Part shown: positions 51,942 through 61,288 of the stretch, piece after piece | Layout: the number at the start of each line of letters is the position of its first letter | Numbering within the stretch: position 1 is the stretch's first letter | Assembly (NCBI RefSeq): GCF_014841565.1 | Contig: NZ_JACYUD010000010.1 | Location: 1-64,000 of the forward strand | DNA length: 64,000 nt | DNA from: Rhizobium sp. CFBP 8762 | GTDB lineage: Bacteria > Pseudomonadota > Alphaproteobacteria > Rhizobiales > Rhizobiaceae | Direction of reading: 5' to 3' | The notes under the pieces: model-generated | The model's input: only the letters and a program-made list of their open reading frames with translations | Database searches by the model: none | Told to the model about the DNA's origin: nothing | Program-made: the position numbers and the translations under genes

Positions 51942-52853
51942 ATGGATAGAGATCAGATATCTCAGGTTCTATCGCAAATCCCCAACCTTCGATCAGCGAA
52001 GGGCTTTGTCTGTCACGTCTTGTTCGGACCTGCCGCAAAACTTCGTCGTCTGCGGACAAAAATCAAACACAGGGATAGTGGAGCGGTTTTTGATATTTCC
52101 GGTGACAGGCTGACTGTGAAATGTGTTCATACTCTTGAGCTGAATGATATTCACCATTGCATCTCCCAGTTGGAAAGCGACGCGGAAGCATTTGGCATAG
52201 AGTACGATGGGTTCGAAATTGATCTGGATCGGCGCGAGCCGGACATGCCGCTTGAACCCTTCGAGTTGTCTTTTTCCGCAAACACTTATGTTCGCTTTCG
52301 TCTTCGCACCGGTCGCTTTGGATATCTGCATTTTTTGGGTGGTGACAGGAATAGCGGTTATCTTTTTGATTGCCTTGAGCTGGTGGATGACGGAAACGCC
52401 GGCATTTGCGACCTTATCAGCGCCCCGCGTCTTTATCGTCAGCCTATTCAGGCAAACATTGATCCTACAAAAGTAGAAGCGGTTGGGGCAGGTCCAAGCC
52501 AAACAGGCCCCTTATGCGTGACCTTCCGGCTGGCAACCGGATTCCCGCTACCGGACAAAATAGAAGCTTTTGTTTCCAAACTTGGCATCGAGATTCCATA
52601 CAGAGAAACGGACTGGCCTATTATTTTGGAGAAAATGGCCGCACACGGTATTTCCTTGCGATGCGGTGAGCCTATTGATTATACGGCTGAACTTTCCAAG
52701 AAGGGCCGCTTGTCCTGGACGATGGGTGATACGATAATTGAAGCTCGTACTCCTGAACCGATGTTATTTGGGACATATGCCACCCTTGATATGCTTGAAG
52801 ACGCCCTGTTAGGCACCTACGATAGGATATCGTACACCGATATAGTTTTTTGA
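51942..52853 (+). CDS. Hypothetical protein, low-GC orphan, possible RraB-like N-terminal domain
   Basis: 303 residues from the ATG at 51942 (a GTG at 51888 is in frame). I do not recognise it with confidence. It is soluble, without signal peptide or membrane segments. The first ~95 residues end in LESDAEAFGIEYDGFEIDL, which resembles the AEKFxxEYDGWG end of RraB-type RNase E inhibitor domains; the rest is a mixed alpha/beta region with TYVRFRLRTGRFGYLHFLGG near 120. Base composition is visibly lower in GC than both neighbours, suggesting transfer. It sits between the helicase and the S4-domain gene, behind a strong hairpin that covers its ribosome site. Confidence 0.75.
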   Translation: MDRDQISQVLSQIPNLRSAKGFVCHVLFGPAAKLRRLRTKIKHRDSGAVFDISGDRLTVKCVHTLELNDIHHCISQLESDAEAFGIEYDGFEIDLDRREPDMPLEPFELSFSANTYVRFRLRTGRFGYLHFLGGDRNSGYLFDCLELVDDGNAGICDLISAPRLYRQPIQANIDPTKVEAVGAGPSQTGPLCVTFRLATGFPLPDKIEAFVSKLGIEIPYRETDWPIILEKMAAHGISLRCGEPIDYTAELSKKGRLSWTMGDTIIEARTPEPMLFGTYATLDMLEDALLGTYDRISYTDIVF

Positions 52854-52895
52854 CCGCAGCTTTGCGGCAATCCACGCGCGCAAGGAAGGTAACGT

Positions 52896-53351
52896 TTGGA
52901 AAAAGACAGTCTTCCAACGGGTTTGAAACCGGAGCAAAGCGCACCTGTTGAGCGGCAGAGGCTTGATAAATGGTTGTTCTTTGCCCGGTTTCTGAAGTCG
53001 CGCTCTCTGGCGCAGAAAGCGATTGATGCCGGTGATATCCGCGTTAACGACACGCCGGTGCGCCAGTCTTCGTTCACCGTCAAGACCGGCGATATCGTCA
53101 CCATTGGTCTGGACCGGCGTGATCTTGTCGTTCGCGTTCTGCATGGCGGCGCGCGGCGCGGGCCCTACGAGGAAGCCCGGCTTCTTTACGATGATCTGAC
53201 GCCGCCGCCCGAGCCGCTGACCAAGTTTGAGCACGCCACCAGAGAGCGTGGCTCGGGACGCCCGACCAAGAAGGACAGAAGGGAGATCGACCGGTTTAAC
53301 CTGTTGAGTGCCCCTGATCTGCCAGCACAACCGGACGATGAGCAAGTTTAG
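52896..53351 (+). CDS. S4-domain RNA-binding protein (Hsp15-like)
   Basis: 151 residues from a TTG at 52896 with AAGGAAGG upstream. The S4 RNA-binding domain lies near residues 20-70 (RLDKWLFFARFLKSRSLAQKAIDAGDIRVNDTPV), as in Hsp15/YrfH, which binds stalled 50S subunits or rRNA. The C-terminal part is Lys/Arg/Asp-rich (RERGSGRPTKKDRREIDRF), typical of the alphaproteobacterial form. It lies 42 bp after the orphan gene and is followed by fdxA, carD and rpoH2 on the same strand, a grouping common in the order. Confidence 0.9.
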   Translation: MEKDSLPTGLKPEQSAPVERQRLDKWLFFARFLKSRSLAQKAIDAGDIRVNDTPVRQSSFTVKTGDIVTIGLDRRDLVVRVLHGGARRGPYEEARLLYDDLTPPPEPLTKFEHATRERGSGRPTKKDRREIDRFNLLSAPDLPAQPDDEQV

Positions 53352-53545
53352 AAATCTCTGCTAAAGCTGGCGGTTTTTTCGGGATTGTTTGCTCTTGCAA
53401 TGGGGTATCAAAGCCTTTACCTCCAACGCATCCGCACCATTCAGATGAAAGAAACGAAAATGTGCGTCTGACACTTTGATGCGGGGTGGCCGTCCAAGCC
53501 ACTTCAATGCGCTCTATAACGTGAAAGTTCGCCGGAGTTCTCCCC

Positions 53546-53884
53546 ATGACGTACGTCGTTACCGACAATTGCATTCGCTGCAAATATACCGATTGCGTGG
53601 AAGTGTGCCCGGTTGACTGCTTCTATGAAGGTGAAAATTTTCTCGTCATCAATCCGGATGAGTGCATTGATTGCGGCGTGTGTGAGCCGGAATGTCCCGC
53701 CGGGGCGATATTCCCCGATACGGAGCCGGGATTGGACAAGTGGTTGGCGATCAATGCAGAATTTGCCGAAAAATGGCCAAATTTGACCGTCAAGCGCGAT
53801 GCGATGGACGGTGCCAAGGAGATGGACGGCGAAACCGGCAAGTATGAAAAGTACTTCTCGCCGGAGCCGGGTACAGGCGACTGA
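53546..53884 (+). CDS. fdxA: 7Fe ferredoxin FdxA
   Basis: 112 residues of the [3Fe-4S][4Fe-4S] ferredoxin type. Cysteines occur as [21 protein letters not shown] (residues 8-28) and [13 protein letters not shown] (near 39-51), with the extra C-terminal region ([11 protein letters not shown]...) seen in Azotobacter FdI-like proteins. It is a cytoplasmic low-potential electron carrier; partners are not known from sequence. CCGGAG precedes the ATG at 53546. It has its own 194-bp upstream gap without other genes. Confidence 0.94.
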   Translation: MTYVVTDNCIRCKYTDCVEVCPVDCFYEGENFLVINPDECIDCGVCEPECPAGAIFPDTEPGLDKWLAINAEFAEKWPNLTVKRDAMDGAKEMDGETGKYEKYFSPEPGTGD

Positions 53885-54259
53885 CACCTGTTCGGTTGAA
53901 AATGCTGCAAAGGACGATTCGAATCGCCCTATAGCGATCTTTGCGCTCATGTGAAGCAAATAATTGATTTCCGCAGATTTTTGTGTTAGTGTCGCAACAC
54001 TGATCCAAAATCGGTGCGCATTTTGCTGTCATCGAACACACCCACGAAAGCAGATGATCTTCCATACGGCGGTACTTTTTCATAGGCGGCCAAGGTTCAT
54101 AAGTGACCAAGGCTGCTGACGGCGACCGCAGTGGGAGAGTGTTTGCGCTTTGATGGCCGGACCAGGAAATGGAGTCCCCGACGGTGACCCCGTCTTTCCC
54201 GGGCCTGACTGACCCGGCCCCGGCTATACCGGGAGCATAACAGGGAGTTTTTGAAACGA
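53885..54259 (+). other. Long intergenic leader of carD with several hairpins
   Basis: 375 bp without a plausible gene. A perfect palindrome CGATTCGAATCG lies near 53918. The 100 bp before carD are GC-rich and fold easily: GACGG/CCGTC (54180-54194), GGGCC/GGCCC (54201-54220) and CCGG/CCGG (54220-54232). This looks like a structured 5' leader or an unannotated small RNA; I see no match to a known riboswitch. Confidence 0.4.
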
Positions 54260-54829
54260 ATGACGACACCACAGAAAAAATCTTCCGCGCGCCATGGCTT
54301 TAAGACCGGCGAATCGATTGTTTATCCGGCCCATGGCGTTGGCCAGATTGTGACCATCGAAGAACAGGAAGTAGCAGGCATGAAGCTTGAACTTTTTGTC
54401 ATCGATTTCGAAAAAGACAAGATGCGTTTGAAAGTGCCTGTTGCCAAGGCCGTTAGCATTGGCATGCGCAAGCTGTCAGAGACGGATTTTGTCGAACGCG
54501 CCCTTAAGGTCGTTCAGGGCAAGGCCCGCGTCAAGCGCACCATGTGGTCCCGCCGTGCGCAGGAATATGATGCCAAGATCAATTCTGGTGACCTGATTTC
54601 GATTGCTGAGGTTGTGCGCGATCTCTACCGCGCAGAAAACCAGCCTGAGCAATCCTATTCCGAGCGCCAGCTGTATGAAGCTGCCTTGGACCGAATGGCG
54701 CGTGAAATCGCGGCGGTCAACAAGATGTCCGAGACGGAAGCTGTTCGTCTGGTTGAGACGAACCTTGCCAAGGGTCCCAAGCGCGGCAAGGCAACCGATG
54801 AAGACGATAGCCAAGACGAAGCGGCTTAA
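54260..54829 (+). CDS. carD: CarD-family transcriptional regulator
   Basis: 189 residues from the ATG at 54260 (a TTG at 54251 is in frame). The N-terminal CarD/RID domain (FKTGESIVYPAHGVGQIVTIEEQEVAG) binds the RNA polymerase beta subunit, and the C-terminal helical domain contacts DNA at the -10 edge of promoters (MWSRRAQEYDAKINSGDLISIAEVVRDLYRAE near 98-130). CarD proteins stabilise open complexes at ribosomal RNA and other promoters. The C-terminal tail is acidic. It has a strong terminator before rpoH2. Confidence 0.95.
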   Translation: MTTPQKKSSARHGFKTGESIVYPAHGVGQIVTIEEQEVAGMKLELFVIDFEKDKMRLKVPVAKAVSIGMRKLSETDFVERALKVVQGKARVKRTMWSRRAQEYDAKINSGDLISIAEVVRDLYRAENQPEQSYSERQLYEAALDRMAREIAAVNKMSETEAVRLVETNLAKGPKRGKATDEDDSQDEAA

Positions 54830-54867
54830 CCTTCTTCATGGGGCTGAATTCAGCGGCCCTTGCTTTT

Positions 54868-54898
54868 AAAAGACCCGGCCCTAGCGCCGGGTTTTTTG
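54868..54898 (+). terminator. Terminator of carD
   Basis: CCCGGC (54874-54879) pairs with GCCGGG (54886-54891), flanked by AAAAGA and TTTTTT. It separates carD from the rpoH2 promoter. Confidence 0.88.
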
Positions 54899-54901
54899 TT
54901 G

Positions 54902-54926
54902 GGAACTTTCCTTAAGGCGGTGCGTT
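54902..54926 (+). promoter_or_regulatory. EcfG-type general-stress promoter of rpoH2
   Basis: GGAAC (54902-54906), a 16-nt spacer and CGTT (54923-54926) match the alphaproteobacterial EcfG/RpoE2 consensus exactly. The start codon of rpoH2 lies about 98 nt after the expected transcription start. In Sinorhizobium meliloti rpoH2 is known to be RpoE2-dependent. Confidence 0.8.
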
Positions 54927-55030
54927 TCAAAAACAACCCCAGAGCAGGCGCGCTCGGGAATGAATCGCTTTTCGCCCCGTTATGCCTGAGGTCAATCTTG
55001 GGCACGACCAGCGACCTTGGAGAAAGCCTC

Positions 55031-55894
55031 ATGAAACATCTTTCCGCAGACAGGCGCATGATCAAAATTGCCATGGCGGCGCCCTATCTGGCACGGTCGG
55101 AAGAACAAGCTCTGGCTCAGGCGTGGAAAGATAATGATGACCAAGGTGCACGCAACAAGATTGCCATGGCGCATATGCGGTTGGTGATTTCCATGGCCGG
55201 GAAATTTCGCAATTTCGGCCTGCCGATGAATGATTTGGTTCAGGAAGGCCATATCGGACTTCTGGAGGCCGCAGCTCGCTTTGAGCCAAGTCGTGAAGTG
55301 CGGTTTTCGACCTACGCCACGTGGTGGATTCGCGCTTCTATGCAGGATTATGTGCTGCGCAACTGGTCAATTGTCCGTGGCGGCACCAGTTCGGCACAGA
55401 AGGCGCTGTTCTTCAACTTGCGTCGTTTGCGTGCCCGTTTGGCGCAAGGCGATCGTCAGTTGACGGCACAGGCGATGCATGAAGAAATCGCGGGCGCTCT
55501 CGGTGTCAGCCTTGCTGACGTGCAGACCATGGACGCGCGACTGTCCGGTAACGACGCGTCACTGCAAGCGCCGATCTCATCGGGTGATTCCGACAGCGGT
55601 GAACGACTGGACTTGCTGGCAAGTGATACCCCGCTGCCCGACGAGCAGGTTAGCGATATCATTGATACGGAGCGTCGGCGCGATTGGTTGAACCACGCTC
55701 TGGGCCATCTGAATGATCGCGAAATGAAGATTATTCGGGCCCGGCGCCTTTCAGACGACAGCGCAACGCTGGAAGAGCTGGGTGTGGACCTTGGTATCAG
55801 CAAGGAGCGCGTTCGCCAGATCGAAACCCGCGCCTTGGAAAAGCTGAAAATGGCCTTGGTAGCTAAAGCCCCTGCCCTTGCCGTTATGCATTGA
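55031..55894 (+). CDS. rpoH2: RNA polymerase sigma-32-type factor RpoH2
   Basis: 287 residues from the ATG at 55031 with TTGGAGAAAG upstream; the open frame to 54860 runs over the promoter and is not coding. Sigma70 regions are clear: region 2 (GLPMNDLVQEGHIGLLEAAARFEPSREVRFSTYATWWIRASMQDYVLRNWS in segments, residues ~65-115), the RpoH box-like QKALFFNLRRLRARL near 125, and region 4 (LEELGVDLGISKERVRQIETRALEKLK near 250-275). It fits RpoH2 rather than the main RpoH because of its length, EcfG promoter and carD neighbour. It likely directs a second layer of the stress response. Confidence 0.92.
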   Translation: MKHLSADRRMIKIAMAAPYLARSEEQALAQAWKDNDDQGARNKIAMAHMRLVISMAGKFRNFGLPMNDLVQEGHIGLLEAAARFEPSREVRFSTYATWWIRASMQDYVLRNWSIVRGGTSSAQKALFFNLRRLRARLAQGDRQLTAQAMHEEIAGALGVSLADVQTMDARLSGNDASLQAPISSGDSDSGERLDLLASDTPLPDEQVSDIIDTERRRDWLNHALGHLNDREMKIIRARRLSDDSATLEELGVDLGISKERVRQIETRALEKLKMALVAKAPALAVMH

Positions 55895-55916
55895 AACTTT
55901 GAAACCAAGTATCGGG

Positions 55917-55947
55917 AACGCGGACTGGAAACAGCCCGCGTTTTTTT
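55917..55947 (+). terminator. Terminator of rpoH2
   Basis: AACGCGG-A-CTG pairs with CAG-C-CCGCGTT around a GAAA tetraloop (55917-55942), followed by TTTTT. It also faces the convergent M48 gene. Confidence 0.9.
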
Positions 55948-57448
55948 ATTCAGCGACGATTTTCAGCTTCTGTCCGGGCGTCAGACTTGCGGTCATCGGC
56001 AGGGCATTTAGCACACGAAACAGATCAAGCTTACGGTCAGTCCCCATCATGCGTTGCGCAAGGGATGCCATGGTATCGCCGGGCTGTACGGTGATGATCC
56101 GGATTGCCAGCGGCTTCAGGCTAGCTACTTCATCCGGTGTCATGCGCCGGAAGGTTGCGCGCAACGTCTGCGCGGTCGGGTCCAGCGCGGTTGACCCCTT
56201 CGGCACCGCCGTCAAGAACCGGTAAATCTGTGTATCCAACCGGATCACGGTCACATCGAAGTCCCACCGCTCGGCCGATGCGCGTGCTGTGGCTGCTTCC
56301 AGACCGTTGATGGTTGTCGCCCGGATGGTTTCGGGCTGCAGCCCCGTCACCCACCCGCTGGCAATGTAATTCGTCAGGCTGCGGCCTTGCGAATCAGCCA
56401 CGCCGTCAAAGCGGATTGCCGTTTCGTTGGGACCGGTCGCCAGAACTGCTTCCGCTTTGTTGTCGATGCGAAACCCGATGGGAACGTCGAACCGGATTCC
56501 CAGCTTTCCGTGCAGAAAGGTCTGGCCGCGCACATAGCCTTCCTGCGGGCTGTCGCCAAACAACAGGCCATCAATACCGGCGAGGTAATAATCGGCACCC
56601 TTATCGCCGTTTTCACCTTCCGCGCCAAAGGCACGGGCATGGCGCCGTGCAAGTTCCAAACGCTGCGGTGCATTGGGGTGGCTGGAGAGAAAGTCGAGGC
56701 TCTGGTCCGTATCAGGATCAACCGACATGAACCGGCTATAGGCGGACATGGATTCCAGAAAACGCGCAGCCGCGTACGCGTCATAGCCCGCCTCGCCCAG
56801 CATGCGCACACCGATCACATCGGCCTGAAGCTCCTGATTGCGGGAGAAGGCCGCCATACGCAGCTTGCCCCGCGCCAAAGCCTGCTTTCCGGCAATGTCG
56901 CTGGATAGAAGCTCGGATGCAACCCGGCTGGCAATGACTTCGGCCTCTTCCCGCTGCTGGCGTTGAATGCCGTGATTGGCTGTCACATGGCCCATTTCAT
57001 GAGACAGTACCGCTGCAACTTCGGAGGCATCGTTGGCCAGCGCCAGAAGGCCGCGTGTGACATAGAGATAGCCACCGGGCAGGGCAAAGGCATTGATGGC
57101 GGGCGAGTTGAGTATGGTAATGCGGTAGGACTGGCTCGGGTTTTCCGATACTGCCGTCAGGGCACCGGTGATGCGCGCCACCAACCGCTCTGTCTTGGCA
57201 TCCTTGTACTCGCCGCCGTAGCTTGCAACAATGCGCGGATGCTCACGCGCCCCGATTTGAGCCCGTGGATCGTTCTTCTGTACCTCGGAAACGATCTGCG
57301 GATTGGAGGAGGGAGCCACTGTCGGCTGGTAGCTCTGGTCCAGCACGGACTGGCAACCCGCCAGAAGAACGGACGCGCTTAAGGCTCCCCACAGTAGACT
57401 CGTGCGCAAAATGCGATTGCCTGGCAAAACGCCCCTCTGATCTTCCAT
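55946..57448 (-). CDS. M48-family metalloprotease lipoprotein with C-terminal LysM-like domain
   Basis: About 500 residues from the ATG at 57448; an upstream start at 57502 is in frame. The N-terminus has a lipoprotein signal with lipobox LLAGCQ (Cys near residue 32). The M48 catalytic domain carries the zinc motif HEMGH near 145 and the third ligand in NQELQADVIG near 203, followed by a region with FRATFRRMTP near 440 and a short LysM/Tail-type domain at the C-terminus (TVQPGDTMASLAQRM). BepA-like proteins of this family act in outer-membrane protein quality control in the periplasm. A similar role here is inferred. Confidence 0.88.
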   Translation of the reverse strand: MEDQRGVLPGNRILRTSLLWGALSASVLLAGCQSVLDQSYQPTVAPSSNPQIVSEVQKNDPRAQIGAREHPRIVASYGGEYKDAKTERLVARITGALTAVSENPSQSYRITILNSPAINAFALPGGYLYVTRGLLALANDASEVAAVLSHEMGHVTANHGIQRQQREEAEVIASRVASELLSSDIAGKQALARGKLRMAAFSRNQELQADVIGVRMLGEAGYDAYAAARFLESMSAYSRFMSVDPDTDQSLDFLSSHPNAPQRLELARRHARAFGAEGENGDKGADYYLAGIDGLLFGDSPQEGYVRGQTFLHGKLGIRFDVPIGFRIDNKAEAVLATGPNETAIRFDGVADSQGRSLTNYIASGWVTGLQPETIRATTINGLEAATARASAERWDFDVTVIRLDTQIYRFLTAVPKGSTALDPTAQTLRATFRRMTPDEVASLKPLAIRIITVQPGDTMASLAQRMMGTDRKLDLFRVLNALPMTASLTPGQKLKIVAE

Positions 57449-57689
57449 TCCGTTTAGCCCGTCCAGTCTGTCTGCTACCTTACCGCGACCGCAGGTCAAC
57501 ATTTGTGACGCGCCCTATCCGCTTCAACAGATAAGAACCCACAGCGCTGGCGGCAACAGCCCCACGCTGTAAAAACCTGCGGTATTTCAATATCGTACTT
57601 ACCATATCCTTCGGCACACGCTGAAATGAACTGCCCCCGGACACACTCACCCATGCCGATTTCTGGCGACTGTTGCATGAGCAGATCGT

Positions 57690-58427
57690 TTAAATTGTGT
57701 CAGCAGAGGGACGCGGTCCGGTGGCGCCCAAGAACATGCGTGTCGCAGGATCATCGGTTGCCAGAAAATCCGCTTTTGGAAGATGGGCAAAAATTCGCCC
57801 GCCATTCAGAAACAGCACGCTATCCGCAAGATCGACGAGATCATCCGGGTGGTGCGTGATGAGAAGAATGGTGTTGCCGGTCTCTTCGTGAAGGTCACGC
57901 AGAAGCTGGCGCATATCGCCACGCAGGCCCGGATCAAGCGCGGCGAAGGGTTCATCCAACAACAGCAGCGGTTGGCGTCGCACGAACGCGCGGGCGAGGG
58001 CCACCCGCTGCCGCTCTCCGCCGGATAGTGTCGCCGGGCGGCGCTTTTCGAAACCCGCCAGACCAACGCGTGCAAGTGCCTCGGTTATTCTGGCTCTTTC
58101 CTGGGCGGTCAACCTTAAGGCGGGGTTGATGCCAAGCCCGATATTGGTGGCGATATCGAGGTGTGTGAACAGGTTGTTGTCCTGAAACACCATGGATACC
58201 GGTCTTTGTGCAGGTTCCAGAGCCGTAACGTCTCGTCCTTCAATGGACACTTTACCCGAATCCAGTTGCTCAAATCCGGCTATCACATTGAACAGGGTGG
58301 ATTTGCCAGAACCGGAAGCGCCAGCAACCGCAACGATTTCGCCCTGGCTGACGGTACAGTCAAATGACAGAACGGTCGCACCGAAGTCAACGACGGTGTT
58401 TGAGAGAACAAGGACAGGACTAGCCAT
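57690..58427 (-). CDS. thiQ: Thiamine ABC transporter ATP-binding protein
   Basis: 245 residues from the ATG at 58427 (GGAAC upstream); an earlier in-frame start lies inside thiP. Full ABC ATPase set: Walker [10 protein letters not shown] near residue 36, Q-loop FQDNNLF near 82, signature [14 protein letters not shown] near 134 and Walker [13 protein letters not shown] near 155. It drives uptake of thiamine, or its phosphates, through ThiP. It overlaps thiP by 8 bp. The assignment to thiamine rests on gene order with the binding protein and the TPP riboswitch at the head of the operon. Confidence 0.92.
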   Translation of the reverse strand: MASPVLVLSNTVVDFGATVLSFDCTVSQGEIVAVAGASGSGKSTLFNVIAGFEQLDSGKVSIEGRDVTALEPAQRPVSMVFQDNNLFTHLDIATNIGLGINPALRLTAQERARITEALARVGLAGFEKRRPATLSGGERQRVALARAFVRRQPLLLLDEPFAALDPGLRGDMRQLLRDLHEETGNTILLITHHPDDLVDLADSVLFLNGGRIFAHLPKADFLATDDPATRMFLGATGPRPSADTI

Positions 58428-60054
58428 GATGAGGTTCCAAAGGCGCACGGCCCCGCATGGTGCCAAGAATTGTCAGGCCAACACAGATCAGCCCGAGCAG
58501 GAGCGCAAGCCCTGCGGCATCGGCGGTACGATAGCTGCCCATCCGGCTAAAGAGTAGCCAGGGCAGGGTCACCATATCCTGAGACCCGAACAGCGCAACA
58601 GCACCCAGATCACCCAGAGACAGCGCCATGGCAAAGGAAAACGCCATGAGAAACGGAAGTTTGAGAACCGGCCAATCTATCAGGCGGATCCGGGACCAGC
58701 CGGAAAGGCCCAGACTATCGGCAAGTCTGGCCGTGCGGCTGCGGTGTTGGGCAAACGCCGGGTCCAGCACGCGCACCACGAAGGGCAGGGCCATCAGCAC
58801 ATTCACAGCGATGACAAGGTAAGGCGCAAACGTTGCGACGTCGCCTATTGGACGCACCAGTAGAAACCAGCCGGAACCGAGCACGACCGGCGGCACGAGC
58901 AGGACGAGCGAGGTGCTGGCCGATATACCCGAGGCCAGTGCCAATGCGGATGGTCCCGCCCTGCGGCGCGACAAGGCCTGTTGCCGCGCCCGTACAAGGC
59001 TGGCCGCAAGAGCAACCGTCAGCACCCCGGCGGCACCGGCAATGGCGAGACTCGTTAGCAAAGCTTTGTGAACCTGCGGGTCGCTGGCAAGCCGCCCCAG
59101 ATCCGCCGCAAGGCCGGACCGGACCACAGCGACCAACGGCGCGGCGGTGAACACAAGGAACACAAAAAGGGTGGTTGCATCGCGAAGGCGCGCACCAAAG
59201 GAGCGACCATCAAAACGACGAACGCGCTGACCGCTGGTGCGGCTATCGTCTTCCACCACGGCAAAGCGAGCGGCAATCCACAGCAAGGCACCGGTAAAAG
59301 CAATTTGCAGACAGGAGAGGGCGACGGCGCGGGTTGGGTCGAAATCCAACCGGAGCGACTGATAAATCGCCACTTCAATCGTAGTTGCAGCCGGTCCGCC
59401 GCCCAGTGTCAGCACAAGGGTAAAGCTCGTTGCGCACAGCATAAAAATCAGGCTGGCAATTCCGGGGATCAACCGTGCCAGCGCTGGCCATTCCACAAAT
59501 CGAAAGACCGCAACCGGTCCCATGCCAAGATTGGCCGACAGCCGCCAATACTCGTTGGGCAATCGCTCCAGCCCCGCCAGCATCAGCCGTGCGGCCAGTG
59601 GCATGTTGAAAAAAACATGTGCCAGCAGAATGCCAGTCAGACCATAGATGCTAATGGGCGCGGCTCCGGTGACGCTGGTCCACAGGCTATTCAGCCAACC
59701 TTGACGGCCCCAGATTTCGACTAGACCCAAAGCCGCAACGAGGGCAGGCAGGCCGAGGGGCAGGGCCATGAGCCGCACCAACCAGATGCGCCCGGGAAAA
59801 CGGCTTTGCCGCGCCATGGCGCGCGCCACCGGAAGAGCAAACGCAACAGAGAGGAGGGTGGAAGCAACAGCCTGCAACAGCGTGAAACGCGCCACACGGT
59901 AGATATAACTATCGAACAGCGCATTTCCGTCGAGCGGACCACCTACCGGAGACAACAGGAGCGACAGCACCGGAAGGCCGACGAACAGGCCCACAATGGC
60001 AAGGCACACTGCGCCCGCCAGCATGGCACCTGTTCTGCCGGATAAGGCTTGCAT
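58420..60054 (-). CDS. thiP: Thiamine ABC transporter permease
   Basis: 544 residues from the ATG at 60054, 5 nt after the thiB stop; a longer frame starts inside thiB. It has two tandem BPD_transp_1 halves with about twelve membrane segments, each with the EAA-type cytoplasmic loop (for example [29 protein letters not shown] near 165 and [23 protein letters not shown] near 455), as in ThiP and FbpB-type permeases. It forms the inner-membrane channel for thiamine. Length is normal for ThiP. Confidence 0.93.
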   Translation of the reverse strand: MQALSGRTGAMLAGAVCLAIVGLFVGLPVLSLLLSPVGGPLDGNALFDSYIYRVARFTLLQAVASTLLSVAFALPVARAMARQSRFPGRIWLVRLMALPLGLPALVAALGLVEIWGRQGWLNSLWTSVTGAAPISIYGLTGILLAHVFFNMPLAARLMLAGLERLPNEYWRLSANLGMGPVAVFRFVEWPALARLIPGIASLIFMLCATSFTLVLTLGGGPAATTIEVAIYQSLRLDFDPTRAVALSCLQIAFTGALLWIAARFAVVEDDSRTSGQRVRRFDGRSFGARLRDATTLFVFLVFTAAPLVAVVRSGLAADLGRLASDPQVHKALLTSLAIAGAAGVLTVALAASLVRARQQALSRRRAGPSALALASGISASTSLVLLVPPVVLGSGWFLLVRPIGDVATFAPYLVIAVNVLMALPFVVRVLDPAFAQHRSRTARLADSLGLSGWSRIRLIDWPVLKLPFLMAFSFAMALSLGDLGAVALFGSQDMVTLPWLLFSRMGSYRTADAAGLALLLGLICVGLTILGTMRGRAPLEPHHG

Positions 60055-60059
60055 CCGTA

Positions 60060-61067
60060 TCAAGAACGGCTCATGGCGGCCAGCCATTCATCAATATAGG
60101 CTTTCCGCTTTGTCTCCACATCCACCGGGGACATGAGGAACGTCTTTTCCGGCTTGACCAGTGTGTTGAAGGCGGCGGGCAGGGGACTTGCTGCGGGCGC
60201 AACCGGCATCATCCAGTTGGTAACGGGTATGACCCCCTGGGCTTCCGGCCCAATCAGGTACGTGAGGAAGCTTTGGGCAAGAGGCTTATCTTTTGCAGTT
60301 TTGGTAATACCAGCCACTTCGATCTGAACGTAATGCCCTTCGGAAAAGGAGGCAGCCTTATAGCGGTCGCTGTTGTCCGATACCATGTGATACGCCGGCG
60401 AGGTCGTGTAGGACAGCACCATGGGCGCTTCGCCTTTGGTGAACAGGCCGTACGCTTCCGACCAGCCGGGGGTAACCGTCAGCACGCGCTCTTTCAGCTT
60501 TGCCCATGCGGCCGGTGCGTCATCGCCATAAACAGCGCGAACCCACAACAGCAGGCCCAGCCCCGGCGTCGAGGTGCGGGGGTCTTCGATAACAATCTTC
60601 TGGGAAGGATCGCCTTCAACCAGTTCCTTCATGCTTTTGGGCGGATTTTGCAGGGTCTGCGTATCGTAAACCACAGCAAAGTGGCCGTAGTCGTAGGGCA
60701 CGAACACATCATCGCTGAACCCGCCGGGCACATTGATGCCGGACGTATCCACCTCGCTCGGCGCAAAGAAACCGGTCGCTTTCGCCTCGGCAATCAAATT
60801 GGTATCGAGTCCAACAACCACATCGGCCTTTGAGCCGGGTCCTTCCAGCTTCAGCCGCGTCAACAACTCGACGCCATCGGCAACGGATACCCAATTTATC
60901 TTGCAGGCGCAGGATTTTTCAAACCCTTCGGTCACCTTCGGCCCCGGCCCCCATTCAGCGGTAAAGCTCTCATAGGTGTAGACGGTAAGGGTTTTATCTT
61001 CGGCCGTAGCCGGGCCAGCCAACACGGCCAGAGCCGGGAGCAGAGCATGAAGAATCGTCAGTCGCAT
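60060..61067 (-). CDS. thiB: Thiamine-binding periplasmic protein
   Basis: 335 residues with a signal peptide ending PATA (cleavage near residue 22). The mature N-terminus [21 protein letters not shown] matches ThiB/TbpA, and the conserved [21 protein letters not shown] and TYLIGPEAQ segments of the family follow. Two cysteines (SCACKI) near residue 54 are as in other members. It captures thiamine and its phosphates for ThiPQ. The ATG has GGGAGGCG upstream. A TPP riboswitch occupies the leader. It is divergent from the thiamine pyrophosphokinase gene. Confidence 0.95.
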   Translation of the reverse strand: MRLTILHALLPALAVLAGPATAEDKTLTVYTYESFTAEWGPGPKVTEGFEKSCACKINWVSVADGVELLTRLKLEGPGSKADVVVGLDTNLIAEAKATGFFAPSEVDTSGINVPGGFSDDVFVPYDYGHFAVVYDTQTLQNPPKSMKELVEGDPSQKIVIEDPRTSTPGLGLLLWVRAVYGDDAPAAWAKLKERVLTVTPGWSEAYGLFTKGEAPMVLSYTTSPAYHMVSDNSDRYKAASFSEGHYVQIEVAGITKTAKDKPLAQSFLTYLIGPEAQGVIPVTNWMMPVAPAASPLPAAFNTLVKPEKTFLMSPVDVETKRKAYIDEWLAAMSRS

Positions 61068-61118
61068 GGCTTTCGCCTCCCTTTTTTTAAACTGGGGTTA
61101 GGGCGTCACACACGCGTC

Positions 61119-61202
61119 TAATCCCTCCGCCGGTATAAGCCGGATCAGGTTCCGCGGGTTGGCTGAAAAGCCTCTCAGCTGCAATTGCAGCACCCCGTTA
61201 GA
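61119..61202 (-). promoter_or_regulatory. TPP riboswitch (THI element)
   Basis: On the minus strand the full THI-box pattern is present in order: ACGGGGTGC, then CTGAGAGG, then ACCCGCGGAACCTGATCCGG, then TATACCGGCGGAGGGA. It is in the leader of thiB, about 50 nt from the start codon, and should lower thiBPQ expression when thiamine pyrophosphate is high, probably by hiding the ribosome site since no terminator hairpin is obvious. Confidence 0.95.
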
Positions 61203-61288
61203 GCAGGCTGAAATCTATGCGCGCGCAACGCGAATAGCAAGCGCGACAGACGTTCCTTTCCGGCAACATCTCAGGTAAAGGCTTGGTC

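Noticed and set aside
57496-57678. A 60-codon minus-strand frame between the M48 protease and thiQ
   Set aside because: No ribosome site, Cys-rich random-looking composition, and no family resemblance.
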